Positions 26,499 to 34,794 of a stretch of DNA of 64,000 nt are shown piece by piece. How positions within the stretch are numbered: the stretch's first letter is position 1; each line of letters begins with the position of its first letter. The stretch is from Bacillus_P idriensis_A (lineage in GTDB: Bacteria; Bacillota; Bacilli; Bacillales; Bacillaceae). The stretch spans positions 62,001 through 126,000 of the forward strand of contig NZ_JBCMYF010000004.1 of the NCBI RefSeq assembly GCF_050483325.1, read 5' to 3'. A program made the translations under genes and the position numbers. The notes under the pieces were generated by a model. The model worked only from the letters and a program-made list of their open reading frames with translations, did no database searches and was not told the DNA's origin.

Positions 26499-27793
26499 GA
26501 GTAACCGTTCCCTTCTACGCGATATGAGCTTTTTATGCCATGAACGACTTCGAAATCAAGCAGGTTTGCCAAAATCTCATCAAAGTCTTTGTTTGATGCC
26601 TGATGGGTAACAATCACAATTTCTGCCAGATTGCTGTTTTTAAGCGGAAGCTGCAGAATTTTCTCAAAGCTGACACCGCGTTCTGAGAATAAAGATGTGA
26701 TTGTTGAAAACGCTCCGACTTGGTCTTTTACATGAATGCGGAGGAAATGCTGAGCATAGATTTCATCGCTCTGCTTCAATGCTTTTTCAAATTGAGGAAG
26801 TACAGCACTTCGTCCATTTACCCCAAGTCTCATATTTTTCATGACGCCTACTAAATCAGATACGACAGCTGTAGCAGTCGGCAAGCTTCCCGCGCCGGGA
26901 CCGTAGAACATCGTCTCTCCTACAGCCTCCCCGTACACATAAACAGCGTTATATTCGTTATTAACCGATGCCAATGGATGATAATCAGGCAGCAGGGTCG
27001 GCTGTACACTTACTTCGACTTTATTGTGGTTGCGGTTGGCGATGCCGATCAGCTTCATTGTATATCCAAGTCTTTTGCTGTAGCTGATGTCCTCATCTGT
27101 TACTTCACTGATGCCTTTCACACTTACATCCTCTAAATCTACGTGCATTGAAAAGCCAAGACGGGCGAGAATTGCCATTTTACGGGCAGCATCCAGTCCT
27201 TCTACGTCAGCAGTAGGGTCTGATTCTGCGTACCCAAGATCCTGGGCCTCTTTCAGAACTTCTTCATATGGACTTCCATGTTTGCTCATTTTTGTTAAGA
27301 TGAAATTTGTTGTCCCGTTCACAATTCCCATCATTTTGTTAATCCGGTCTGAAGCAAGTCCATCTACTAAACTTCTTAAAATCGGAATTCCCCCGGCAAC
27401 ACTTGCTTCATAGAATAAGTCACACCCATTTTCTGTTGCCGCATCTAATAGCTCTGTGCCATATACGGCCATTAGATCTTTATTTGCAGTGACTACATGT
27501 TTTTTCGCCTTAAGAGCCTGAAGAATATATTCCTTTGTATGCAGAACACCGCCCATTACTTCAATAATGACATCTATTTCAGGATCATGAATCACTTCAT
27601 CAGCATTTCTTGTAAGAAGCTCTTTACCGAATTCAACCTGTCTTTTTTTATCAACATCCTGTACGAGGACCTTTTTCACTTTAACGGGACAGCCTACCTG
27701 GTGCATCAATTTATCCTGGTGATCGTTAATAATTTTCACTACACCGCTTCCGACTGTTCCCAGTCCCAATAAACCAACTTGAATTGCTTTCAT
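26495..27793 (-). CDS. hom: Homoserine dehydrogenase
   Basis: The 432-residue protein has an N-terminal NAD(P)-binding domain (VGLLGLGTVGSGV), the central catalytic domain (GIVNGTTNFILTKM, then SDPTADVEGLDAARK) and a C-terminal ACT domain (HVKDQVGAFSTITSLFSERG, about residue 350 on) that usually mediates threonine feedback inhibition. ATG 27793 is chosen over an in-frame GTG four codons upstream that overlaps AAGGGAG. It is first in the operon and has a near-consensus promoter. Confidence 0.96.
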   Translation of the reverse strand: MKAIQVGLLGLGTVGSGVVKIINDHQDKLMHQVGCPVKVKKVLVQDVDKKRQVEFGKELLTRNADEVIHDPEIDVIIEVMGGVLHTKEYILQALKAKKHVVTANKDLMAVYGTELLDAATENGCDLFYEASVAGGIPILRSLVDGLASDRINKMMGIVNGTTNFILTKMSKHGSPYEEVLKEAQDLGYAESDPTADVEGLDAARKMAILARLGFSMHVDLEDVSVKGISEVTDEDISYSKRLGYTMKLIGIANRNHNKVEVSVQPTLLPDYHPLASVNNEYNAVYVYGEAVGETMFYGPGAGSLPTATAVVSDLVGVMKNMRLGVNGRSAVLPQFEKALKQSDEIYAQHFLRIHVKDQVGAFSTITSLFSERGVSFEKILQLPLKNSNLAEIVIVTHQASNKDFDEILANLLDFEVVHGIKSSYRVEGNGYS

Positions 27794-27868
27794 GAATTTA
27801 TCCACTCCCTTGATGTCCTTCTAAGAAATACATTTGTTTATGTATGATAGACATTTTCTATTATTGTC

Positions 27869-27897
27869 ATTATAAACAGTGTGCTATTGCTAATCAA
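27869..27897 (-). promoter_or_regulatory. Sigma-A promoter of hom-thrC-thrB
   Basis: On the minus strand TTGATT (27892-27897) and a perfect TATAAT (27869-27874) are 17 bases apart. The leader before hom is about 70 bases and shows no T-box. Confidence 0.78.
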
Positions 27898-27976
27898 TAG
27901 AGAATTTTCAGTATTTTGCATGTAATCGCTTTCTTTGGTGATTATACTAGGTTTATATTTTTTGGAAAATATAAAA

Positions 27977-28012
27977 TAAAAAGGCGCGCGGGGCAATCGC
28001 ACGCCTTTTTAT
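27977..28012 (-). terminator. Terminator after the 58-residue gene
   Basis: The minus strand has AAAAAGGCGTGC / GCGCGCCTTTTT with one mismatch and then ATTTT, beginning right at the stop codon. Confidence 0.85.
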
Positions 28013-28189
28013 TTATTCCCGGTCAAGCTGTATATCATTTTCGCTTTCAACGGTTACATCAAAATGACCTTTTCGTTCAAGCTTTTCTTTCTCAAGCATG
28101 GCTTCTTCCTCGGTTGGAAAGATAGGTCCGTCAAAGACCCTCTCCATCGTTTCTCTGTCCGTATATTGCACTAAAAAACTGTTCATCAT
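28013..28189 (-). CDS. Small unknown protein, 58 residues
   Basis: ATG 28189 (or 28186) follows GGGAGG at a good distance and the frame ends at TAA 28013, immediately before a terminator. The product MMNSFLVQYTDRETMERVFD... is acidic, with a middle segment rich in Glu and Lys that should be helical. A beta-alpha-beta pattern is plausible. No family is recognised. It lies between hom and a dehydrogenase gene. Confidence 0.72.
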   Translation of the reverse strand: MMNSFLVQYTDRETMERVFDGPIFPTEEEAMLEKEKLERKGHFDVTVESENDIQLDRE

Positions 28190-28237
28190 CAAACCTCCCG
28201 TTTTAGATGACTATACCCTGATCTTTGCAGAAGTAAT

Positions 28238-29203
28238 CTAAGTTAAGGGGGTGACTGGAGGTTTCCCTGATAAAACCGACAGGATGTTCTGAACACAGCA
28301 ATCGATCATGCCGTATCGTGTTTCAGCCGTTGCACTGCCTATATGAGGGAGAGCTACTGCATTTGGCAGCTTTAACAGCGGGTGATCGGCGCTGATTGGT
28401 TCTTTCTCAAACACATCAAGCCCCGCTCCAGCAATTTCACCTGTTTCAAGTGCTTTTATCAAATCATTCTCCACAACTGTGCCGCCCCGTGAAGAATTAA
28501 TAAAAAGAGCTGTAGATTTCATTTTTCTGAAGCTTTCAGCATTGAACATATGCTTCGTTTCATTCGTAAGCGGCGTCATGCAGACGACAAAATCCGACTG
28601 GGAGAGCAGTTCATCAAAACTTGTATAAGCCGCATCCAGGTTATTTTCAGCATCGTGATCTCTTGACCGATTATGGTAGAGGATTTTCATATCGAACCCT
28701 TTGGCGCGTTTTGCAACAGCCTGCCCTATTTTCCCCATGCCAACGATGCCGATTGTTTTATGATGAACATCTGCACCCGCAAGCAAAAGCGGGCTCCAGC
28801 TTGTCCATTTACCGTCCTTTACATAGTCTGCTGCTTCAATGACCCGCCTGGCTGCAGCAAGGATAAGGGCAAATGTGAGGTCTGCCGTTGTATCCGTTAA
28901 GACATCAGGCGTATTCGTAATGATGACCTTTTTTTCCTTGGCATATGGAAGATTAATATTGTCGTATCCAACGGCAAGGTTTGCAATCACTTTTACGTTC
29001 TCTGCTTTATTAAGAAGCTCCTCATCAACTTGATCAGAGAGCATCGTTAAAAGCGCATCTGCTTCTTTAGCTTTTTCAAGCAGCAGACCGCGGGGACATG
29101 GAACATCTTCCTTATCCCACATTTCCACTTCACCCAGTTCCTTAAGCGCTTTCAATCTTTCTTCAGGACATTTTCTTGTTATGAATATTTTTGGCGTTTT
29201 CAT
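28238..29203 (-). CDS. D-isomer 2-hydroxyacid dehydrogenase (glyoxylate/hydroxypyruvate reductase-like)
   Basis: From ATG 29203 (GGGTGAGAGG upstream) the product is 321 residues. It has the NAD(P)-binding GIVGMGKIGQAVAKRAKG near residue 148, INSSRGGTVVEND with the catalytic arginine, and LPHIGSATAETR with the catalytic histidine. The family reduces 2-oxoacids such as glyoxylate or hydroxypyruvate. The substrate cannot be fixed. The reading frame extends six codons to an ATG at 29221. It is an extra gene relative to the B. subtilis order hom-yutH as I know it. Confidence 0.9.
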   Translation of the reverse strand: MKTPKIFITRKCPEERLKALKELGEVEMWDKEDVPCPRGLLLEKAKEADALLTMLSDQVDEELLNKAENVKVIANLAVGYDNINLPYAKEKKVIITNTPDVLTDTTADLTFALILAAARRVIEAADYVKDGKWTSWSPLLLAGADVHHKTIGIVGMGKIGQAVAKRAKGFDMKILYHNRSRDHDAENNLDAAYTSFDELLSQSDFVVCMTPLTNETKHMFNAESFRKMKSTALFINSSRGGTVVENDLIKALETGEIAGAGLDVFEKEPISADHPLLKLPNAVALPHIGSATAETRYGMIDCCVQNILSVLSGKPPVTPLT

Positions 29204-29266
29204 CCTCTCACCCTTTTTCATTTTCTTTTATCTTATCACATAAGGTGTGAGAGGAATGAACCGGAC

Positions 29267-30262
29267 TCAAAGCCAATGTATAGCAGGCAAATAGATTTTT
29301 TTCGTCCGCATGGACAGTAATTGCGCATAGGATTTCAGGAATCCCTCATACTTGGAGGAATTCTTCAGCATTTCTGTAAGCTTCGCTTCATAATAGGGTT
29401 TATCCGTTTCAGATGATAAATAATAATCTTCAATGCATTCAAAATAATGAATCGGCAGCAGCAGTCGGCTGTAAATTAGTCTCCATGAAAAAGAAGAGAG
29501 CGGTGTTGTCCTGTCATAATCCTCTAAAAGTAAAAATCCGTCCTGACGCAGCGTATCAGGCTGATCAAAAAATTGGTTTCTTAAATATTCGGCAATATCC
29601 CTGCTGCAATGATCAAACACCCAATCTGTGGGGATTTTTACAAGTCCCGATGATCTCCAAGTATCCGAATAGAATCTGTGATGGCAGACTGTTGCTGAAT
29701 CAATAGGCTGAGGCTCATCATCAAGTTCTGTGTCCACTAAGTATTGAATGGCATTTTCGGCAAGGCCCATATAATATGGAAAAGATTCAGCGAACATTTT
29801 TTCAAACGAATCAAGCGGCTGTGAACTGACTTTTCCGCGCCAAAACCCTTCAAGCTGATCTGTCCGCTTTTCCCACAGCACCTTCCATTGGCCGATTCTG
29901 CTTATTTTTGTAATCTGATAAGGATAGCTTCTTGCTTTTTGGTGAAACCGTGCAAGCTCTCTCCCTACCTGATACACACGCTCGCTTTGAACATATGAGG
30001 TTTTCAATATTCCATATTTCCTTTTTTCCCATTCTATATATAAATTCCCTTGCTTTGTTAACAAAAAAACCGCCACAAACGGGTCTCCGCGTTCAAGCAG
30101 AAATTGGCTCATATTATACAGTTCATAAAGCTCTTCATCGTCTATATGTGACAGCGGGACAATCAAGTAGACGTGCTGATGATATGAGAAAGCATCATAA
30201 TTTCCTACTCTGAATGTCTCTGCCACTCTAAGTCCATATTGTTCCCGTATCAATTTTTCCAC
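29267..30262 (-). CDS. yutH: YutH, spore coat protein of the CotS kinase-like family
   Basis: The 331-residue protein matches YutH, a member of the aminoglycoside-phosphotransferase-like coat proteins. Features are YEWEKRKYGILKTSY-type N-lobe sequence near residue 80, CHHRFYSDTW, and VFDHCSRDIAEYLRN where a kinase would have its catalytic aspartates. GTG 30262 is chosen because GGGGGA lies seven bases upstream; an ATG at 30277 sits on that ribosome binding site. Expected to be made in the mother cell during sporulation. Confidence 0.86.
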   Translation of the reverse strand: MEKLIREQYGLRVAETFRVGNYDAFSYHQHVYLIVPLSHIDDEELYELYNMSQFLLERGDPFVAVFLLTKQGNLYIEWEKRKYGILKTSYVQSERVYQVGRELARFHQKARSYPYQITKISRIGQWKVLWEKRTDQLEGFWRGKVSSQPLDSFEKMFAESFPYYMGLAENAIQYLVDTELDDEPQPIDSATVCHHRFYSDTWRSSGLVKIPTDWVFDHCSRDIAEYLRNQFFDQPDTLRQDGFLLLEDYDRTTPLSSFSWRLIYSRLLLPIHYFECIEDYYLSSETDKPYYEAKLTEMLKNSSKYEGFLKSYAQLLSMRTKKIYLPAIHWL

Positions 30263-30433
30263 GAGTTTTTCCCCCATATATAGAAAAAAGTCCTTACCCT
30301 ATCCTAATCGGAAGTTAACTCATTTATGTATATTTTGAATCGTAAGTTAAACACTTTTTAATGATTGACATTTTCATTACACATTCAGAAGACCGTTTGC
30401 GTAAAATAGTAAAAAGAAGATTGGGTGAAATGG

Positions 30434-30934
30434 ATGAAAGAAAAAGAGAAGATGGACATTGTTGAAAAAACCGCAAGACAATGGATACAGGACCGCGGAG
30501 TAAAATTAGAAGATATCGCAGAACTCGTATACTTTCTGCAAGTCAAATATCATCCTTCATTAACGATCGATCAATGTTTGGAGAATATAGACCGGGTACT
30601 ATCAAAAAGAGAAGTGCAAAACGCCGTATTAACCGGCATACAATTAGATATTCTGGCAGAGAAAAAAATGCTTGAGGAACCCCTTCAAGCCATCATTGAA
30701 AGTGATGAAAGCCTGTATGGGGTAGATGAAATCATCGCACTGTCCATCGTCAACATCTATGGATCAATCGGTTTTACCAACTACGGCTACATCGACAAAG
30801 AAAAACCCGGAATACTTAAATTCCTGAACGACAAATCAACCGGAATGGTCCACACCTATCTCGATGATATCATCGGAGCCATTGCTGCTGCAGCATCAAG
30901 CAGGCTGGCGCATCGCGCTAAAAATACGGAATAA
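30434..30934 (+). CDS. yutG: YutG, phosphatidylglycerophosphatase A family
   Basis: The 166-residue protein is a PgpA-family member: it shares SLYGVDEIIALSIVNIYGSIGFTNYGYIDKEKPG and YLDDIIGAIAAAASSRLAHRA with B. subtilis YutG. Unlike enterobacterial PgpA it has little membrane character. A phosphatase role in phospholipid synthesis is assumed from the family only. ATG 30434 begins MKEKEKM as in the homologue; GTG 30425 is an alternative. Confidence 0.85.
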   Translation: MKEKEKMDIVEKTARQWIQDRGVKLEDIAELVYFLQVKYHPSLTIDQCLENIDRVLSKREVQNAVLTGIQLDILAEKKMLEEPLQAIIESDESLYGVDEIIALSIVNIYGSIGFTNYGYIDKEKPGILKFLNDKSTGMVHTYLDDIIGAIAAAASSRLAHRAKNTE

Positions 30935-30939
30935 CACAG

Positions 30940-31080
30940 AAAAGCGGAATCGCCCGTTTAGCGCAGGCAGACAGATAAGGTTCCGGCTGAAAAGGCGCTT
31001 TTTGCCTTTACAGACGGAGCCGTTCTGGCCGAGGAGCTGGGCGATGGAGCTGGACAACACGAAATCGGAGCCGACTGGTC
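30940..31080 (+). repeat. Dispersed intergenic element, copy 2
   Basis: It begins AAAAGCGGAATCGCCCGTTT and continues through AGCGCAGGCAGACAGATAAG to CCGTTCTGGCCGAGGAGC. These blocks recur in copies at 33.28 and 54.91 kb. Its right end has been amplified into the 176-bp tandem repeat that follows. Confidence 0.78.
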
Positions 31081-31435
31081 AAGCCGAGGAGTCATTACCG
31101 AATTGATGGGGTTTTCAATTTAATTGATGGGGTTTTCAATATAATTGGAGGGGTTTCCGATTTAATTCATGGGGTTTCACAATTAATTGGCGGAGCCATT
31201 CTCGCTGAGGGGCTGGGCGATGGAGCTGGACAACACGAAATCGGAGCCGACTGGTCAAGCCGAGGAGTCATTACCGAATTGATGGGGTTTTCAATTTAAT
31301 TGATGGGGTATTCAATTTAATTGGAGGGGTTTCCGATTTAATTCATGGGGTTTCACAATTAATTGGCGGAGCCATTCTCGCTGAGGGGCTGGGCGATGGA
31401 GGTGGACAACACAAAATCGAGCCGACTAGTCAGAC
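31020..31435 (+). repeat. 176-bp tandem repeat with nested 21-bp units
   Basis: The block GCTGGGCGATGGAGCTGGAC starts at 31036 and 31212, and a one-base variant at 31388, exactly 176 bases apart each time. There are two full copies and a third partial one. Within each full copy, AATTGATGGGGTTT-like units recur every 21 bases four times (31101, 31122, 31143, 31164 in the first). The copies differ by very few substitutions, so the duplication is recent. No supported gene lies in it. Confidence 0.9.
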
Positions 31436-31447
31436 TTAGGCAGACAA

Positions 31448-31508
31448 AAAAAAATCCGAACTGAAACGAAATTCAAGCTGGAATTTCACATAACAGTTCG
31501 GATTTTAC
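31448..31508 (-). terminator. Terminator after yutF
   Basis: AAATCCGAACTG pairs with CAGTTCGGATTT, with an inner GAAATTC/GAATTTC pairing, and the minus strand runs into nine T residues. Confidence 0.87.
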
Positions 31509-31544
31509 TTTGGCTGAAAACCTTTTGTCCCAGCCTCCGCTTCT

Positions 31545-32315
31545 TTATATCTTGTCAAACCACTCTTCTAATGAATCAACCGTATATGTCGGCTTTTCAT
31601 CATAATTAAGCAAATGCTCGCGAAGAGTAACTCCAGTATGGACAAGCAAAGTATCCAAACCTGTATTCATGCCGGCTTTAATATCGGTGTCATAGTTATC
31701 CCCGACCATTAATGTATCCTCTGGATCTGTACCCAATACTTTTAAAGCCTGTTCCATAATGATGCTTTCCGGCTTGCCGATAAAAATTGGCTGGACCGCA
31801 GTTGATACGGCAATCACCGCTGTTAATGAACCGTTTCCCGGCAGCAACCCCCGTTCAGTAGGGATGGCAATATCCCCATTCGTTGAAATAAATGTTGCCC
31901 CATTGCGGACAGCGATACAGCCCAAAGCTAACTTTTCATAGTTAATGTCTCTGTCTATTCCCGTTACGACAAAATCAGGATTTTCATCAACAAGCTTAAA
32001 TCCCCGTTCAATCAATGCCTGCTGGATGCCTTCTTCACCAATCACATAAACAGCTGCATCAGATTTTTTTTCATAAATGAAGTTTGCCGTTGCCTGGCTT
32101 GTAGTAAATACTTTATCCTCGTTCGCTGGGATGTCAAATAAATTCAATTTTTCCGCTACTTGCTCAGGAGTTCTTGATGAATTATTTGTCACAAATAAAT
32201 ACGGTATTTCTTTTTTTATTAATAATTTAACGAAATCGCTTGCTTCTTCAATACGTTCTTTGCCGCGATACATCGTTCCATCAAGGTCAATTAAATAGCC
32301 TTTGTACTTTTTCAT
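31545..32315 (-). CDS. yutF: YutF, HAD-superfamily phosphatase (NagD type)
   Basis: The 256-residue protein is a class IIA HAD phosphatase. The nucleophile motif YLIDLDGTMYRG has Asp10 and Asp12, VTNNSSRT supplies motif II, and GKPESIIMEQAL and VGDNYDTDIKAG supply motifs III and IV. It dephosphorylates small phosphate esters in the cytoplasm; its natural substrate is not evident. ATG 32315 follows AAGGAGTGAG. It is downstream of yutE, with a terminator between. Confidence 0.93.
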   Translation of the reverse strand: MKKYKGYLIDLDGTMYRGKERIEEASDFVKLLIKKEIPYLFVTNNSSRTPEQVAEKLNLFDIPANEDKVFTTSQATANFIYEKKSDAAVYVIGEEGIQQALIERGFKLVDENPDFVVTGIDRDINYEKLALGCIAVRNGATFISTNGDIAIPTERGLLPGNGSLTAVIAVSTAVQPIFIGKPESIIMEQALKVLGTDPEDTLMVGDNYDTDIKAGMNTGLDTLLVHTGVTLREHLLNYDEKPTYTVDSLEEWFDKI

Positions 32316-32335
32316 CTATCTCACTCCTTGCTTTA

Positions 32336-32374
32336 TGTAAAAAAATGAGACGCCTTCTTAAAAAGAAAGCGTCC
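32336..32374 (-). terminator. Terminator after yutE
   Basis: GGACGC and inner TTCTT pair with AAGAA and GCGTC on the minus strand, followed by TCATTTTTTT. Confidence 0.8.
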
Positions 32375-32397
32375 ATTCATTATAATACGTTTATTCT

Positions 32398-32835
32398 TTA
32401 ATGTCTAAAAGCGGAAACCGGCCCAAGTTCATTTTCCAGATAAGCCCTTACGCGGGAAGGAAAACCGCGAAGCACGTCTGACTGTTTTTGCAGGCTTGCT
32501 GTAAGAGCAGTGTGATCAATGGACAGATACTCCTGAACGAGCTGTTTGCGGTAACCGATTACCTCTTTCAGTCCGTCTGCTTCATCCTGATCAACCACTT
32601 TTTCATCAAGCATAATATCGATAATATCCTCATAGCTCCCAGGGTCTCTCATAATAAATCCGTCAATAATGGCATTTCCGGTATCCAATATCGCTTCAAT
32701 CATCATTTGCGCCAGACGTTCAAGCGCTTTCACTTCTATGTCTGTTTTCCATTCAGTGTGCTCACCAAATAAAGTTAAGTTCTTTTCAAAATAAACCAAG
32801 GTTTCTTCAATTTTCTCACGATCTACAAAATACAT
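32398..32835 (-). CDS. yutE: YutE, DUF86/HepT-like HEPN-fold protein
   Basis: The 145-residue all-helical protein contains the DUF86 core ILDTGNAIIDGFIMRDPGSYEDIIDI. The position of the HEPN RNase motif reads YRKQLVQEYL, where the histidine of R-x4-6-H is replaced by glutamine, so nuclease activity is unlikely. No MNT-type antitoxin gene is adjacent. ATG 32835 gives the same MYFVDR start as B. subtilis YutE. Confidence 0.88.
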   Translation of the reverse strand: MYFVDREKIEETLVYFEKNLTLFGEHTEWKTDIEVKALERLAQMMIEAILDTGNAIIDGFIMRDPGSYEDIIDIMLDEKVVDQDEADGLKEVIGYRKQLVQEYLSIDHTALTASLQKQSDVLRGFPSRVRAYLENELGPVSAFRH

Positions 32836-32980
32836 CTTTTGACAACTCCCAACATTCATACTCAATACTTGTATTTTATCACAATTTCAATGATATCAAT
32901 ATTTCCCTGCAGCTGGTTTCGGTAAAGAGGAACGTTTGCTATGATAGAGGAAAATGATATGGAATAAAGGGGAAATGATG

Positions 32981-33247
32981 ATGTCTGAACGATTTTATTT
33001 ATATGATGATACTGTCGAAACAAAAACACGCTTTGTCAGCTTTATGGGAGAAAACAGCCGCTTTGATCTAGCGATTGTTAAATCTGACCGCTATTATGGC
33101 AAACACCTTGTTTTGAATTTATTGAGCAGCCGTTTTGCCATTATCGGGGAAGATGACCTGAATGAACCGGGATATATTGAGCATGCCTTCAGTCTTGAGG
33201 AAGATGAAGCAAATGAGCTGAGAGAATTTTTGTATGAAATGGTGTAA
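32981..33247 (+). CDS. DUF3055-like small protein
   Basis: The 88-residue product (MSERFYLYDDTVETKTRFVS...) resembles DUF3055 proteins of Bacilli. It is a soluble, acidic protein with a pattern of alternating beta strands and a C-terminal helix rich in Glu. Three ATG codons lie in a row (32975, 32978, 32981); the third is best spaced from AAGGGGA. No function is known. Confidence 0.75.
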   Translation: MSERFYLYDDTVETKTRFVSFMGENSRFDLAIVKSDRYYGKHLVLNLLSSRFAIIGEDDLNEPGYIEHAFSLEEDEANELREFLYEMV

Positions 33248-33280
33248 GGATAATAAATAGTCATCGGTCGTACACTAAAA

Positions 33281-33431
33281 AAAAAAGCGGAATCGCCCGT
33301 TTAGCTCCGACAGACGGATCCGTTCTGGCCGAGGAGCCTGAGCGATGGAGCTGGACACCAAGAAAAGTGCCAAGGAGTGGGGCGATTCCGCTTGCCATCA
33401 ATTCACTAAACTTTATACTTTCTTATCTCTC
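33281..33431 (+). repeat. Dispersed intergenic element, copy 3, with terminal inverted repeats
   Basis: The left end AAGCGGAATCGCCC (33285-33298) is the perfect inverse of GGGCGATTCCGCTT (33380-33393). Between them lie TTTAGCTCCGACAGAC, CCGTTCTGGCCGAGGAGCC and GCGATGGAGCTGGAC. The right tail TTTATACTTTCTTATCTCT matches the tail of the 54.91 kb copy. Confidence 0.82.
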
Positions 33432-33450
33432 GAAAAAAGCAGGTGTGACA

Positions 33451-33738
33451 ATGGATGATAAAGAAAAACGGGAGTACACGGATTTTTCAAATGTTGAAGA
33501 TATGAGAAATCTGGTGCTGCCTGAAATTTTCCCTGAGGGGCCATACGGTGCGCCTCGCGGCAAGGATGAGCCTGTGGAAAACAAGAGTTCAGATTGGAAA
33601 GAAGGCATGCGTTATTACAGTGCTTTTAACTATGAATTCAAATCTCTGCATCAGAATTTGCCAAGGCAGTACCCAGGAGCACATCCTCCCCACGACGATC
33701 CTGAGAAAAACGAAGAATCTCCTTATACGTCAAAATAA
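33451..33738 (+). CDS. Small cytosolic protein of unknown function, 95 residues
   Basis: ATG 33451 follows GCAGGTG. The product is strongly hydrophilic, with many Asp, Glu, Lys, Pro and Tyr residues (MRNLVLPEIFPEGPYGAPRG in the middle, proline-rich end). It has no signal peptide or membrane segment. Such short proline-rich acidic proteins are common in Bacillus; I cannot assign a family. The bidirectional hairpin after it separates it from yutD. Confidence 0.72.
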   Translation: MDDKEKREYTDFSNVEDMRNLVLPEIFPEGPYGAPRGKDEPVENKSSDWKEGMRYYSAFNYEFKSLHQNLPRQYPGAHPPHDDPEKNEESPYTSK

Positions 33739-33769
33739 TAAGCCGCGGATCTCTTCCGCGGCTTATTTC
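33736..33769. terminator. Bidirectional terminator
   Basis: AATAAGCCGCGG pairs with CCGCGGCTTATT around an ATCTCTT loop, between the converging small gene and yutD; its 3' arm overlaps the yutD stop. Confidence 0.9.
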
Positions 33770-34038
33770 TTTATTCTTTTTAAAACAAAATGGGCACAGC
33801 CGAAGTTGCAGTACTCAAATATGTACTCATCAAGTGTGCTGATTTTTGTGTCATAGGAAGCTTTTTGATTTTGATCGTCAAAAAAGCCCTTAAGTCTAAG
33901 CTGATTATAACCCCAGTCACCGACAATGTAATCATATTTATTCAGTATTTCTGAGTAACGCGCTTTAAAGGCCTCTTCATTAAAGCCATTTTTTTCGTCC
34001 TTAATGAGCTCAAAGCTATGATTTTGGACTGTTATCAC
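33763..34038 (-). CDS. yutD: YutD, DUF1027 family protein
   Basis: From GTG 34038 (GAGGTG six bases upstream) the 91-residue product begins MITVQNHSFELIKD, in line with B. subtilis YutD. It contains the conserved FKARYSEILNKYDYIVGDWGYNQLRLKGF and the cysteine-containing EYCNFGCAHFVLKR. The open frame extends 19 codons upstream without homology. Function unknown. Confidence 0.87.
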   Translation of the reverse strand: MITVQNHSFELIKDEKNGFNEEAFKARYSEILNKYDYIVGDWGYNQLRLKGFFDDQNQKASYDTKISTLDEYIFEYCNFGCAHFVLKRIKK

Positions 34039-34151
34039 TACTATCACCTCGCATGAAAGCTGTCTAAATACTATCATAATCGATTTCCCCATCAATTGCT
34101 AAGAAAGATTGTGTTTGTTTTGGTCAACCTAAGGTTACGGAGGTGTTTGCG

Positions 34152-34781
34152 ATGAAGAAAATCGCGTTAACGGCATCCTTAATAGGTATGATCATCATGA
34201 CCGGATGCCAGAATACTGCAAGTGAAAATGAATTATTTGAGGAAAACGGCAATACCGTAAATGTAAAAAACGAAAATGGCATTAAAAACGGAAAAGACAC
34301 TAACTCCGGTTTTGGCTATGTTCGTCATGTAAAAAACAATTTAGCTCAGGAAAATGATTACGACAAGGTGCCTCAAGTTGATTACGAAAAGACGGCTAAT
34401 GCCATTTCCAGCTTAATCGTTCAGCTCCCGAATATACAGGATGTGGCTACACTTGTTACCGATGAAGAAGTTCTGATCGCTTATCAGTCGGATACGAAAA
34501 ATCGAAATGAAACAGCGGATCAAGTGAAAAAAACGGCGATTTCCGTCGTTCCCAGATACTACCACGTTTACCTGTCCGATGATCCCCAGATGATTAAACA
34601 AGTTGAAGGATACTCCGGCCTTGATCCAGAAAGCAGAGATATTGATCAAATTATCAATAACACAATAAAAGAAATGCTGAAATCACCTCAAGGCCGCAAA
34701 CTGAACAAAGGTGAAAACGCAAATGGAGAAGGATACGGCGAAACAAACGAAAACCTTGACGAGGACATGAAGGATAAATAA
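34152..34781 (+). CDS. yutC: YutC, YhcN/YlaJ-type sporulation lipoprotein
   Basis: The 209-residue protein has a lipoprotein signal peptide with lipobox MTGC, the lipid-modified cysteine being residue 19. The mature part has a YhcN/YlaJ-like domain (ISSLIVQLPNIQDVATLVTDEEVLIAYQ, then TAISVVPRYYHVYLSDDP) and a charged, asparagine-rich C-terminus. Related proteins are found in spore membranes of Bacillus. ATG 34152 follows GGAGGTG. Confidence 0.87.
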   Translation: MKKIALTASLIGMIIMTGCQNTASENELFEENGNTVNVKNENGIKNGKDTNSGFGYVRHVKNNLAQENDYDKVPQVDYEKTANAISSLIVQLPNIQDVATLVTDEEVLIAYQSDTKNRNETADQVKKTAISVVPRYYHVYLSDDPQMIKQVEGYSGLDPESRDIDQIINNTIKEMLKSPQGRKLNKGENANGEGYGETNENLDEDMKDK

Positions 34782-34794
34782 AAAGCTTCTTCAG

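Noticed and set aside
27794..27868. T-box leader in front of hom
   Set aside because: The leader is only about 70 bases, with no terminator and no T-box TGGNACC-type element.
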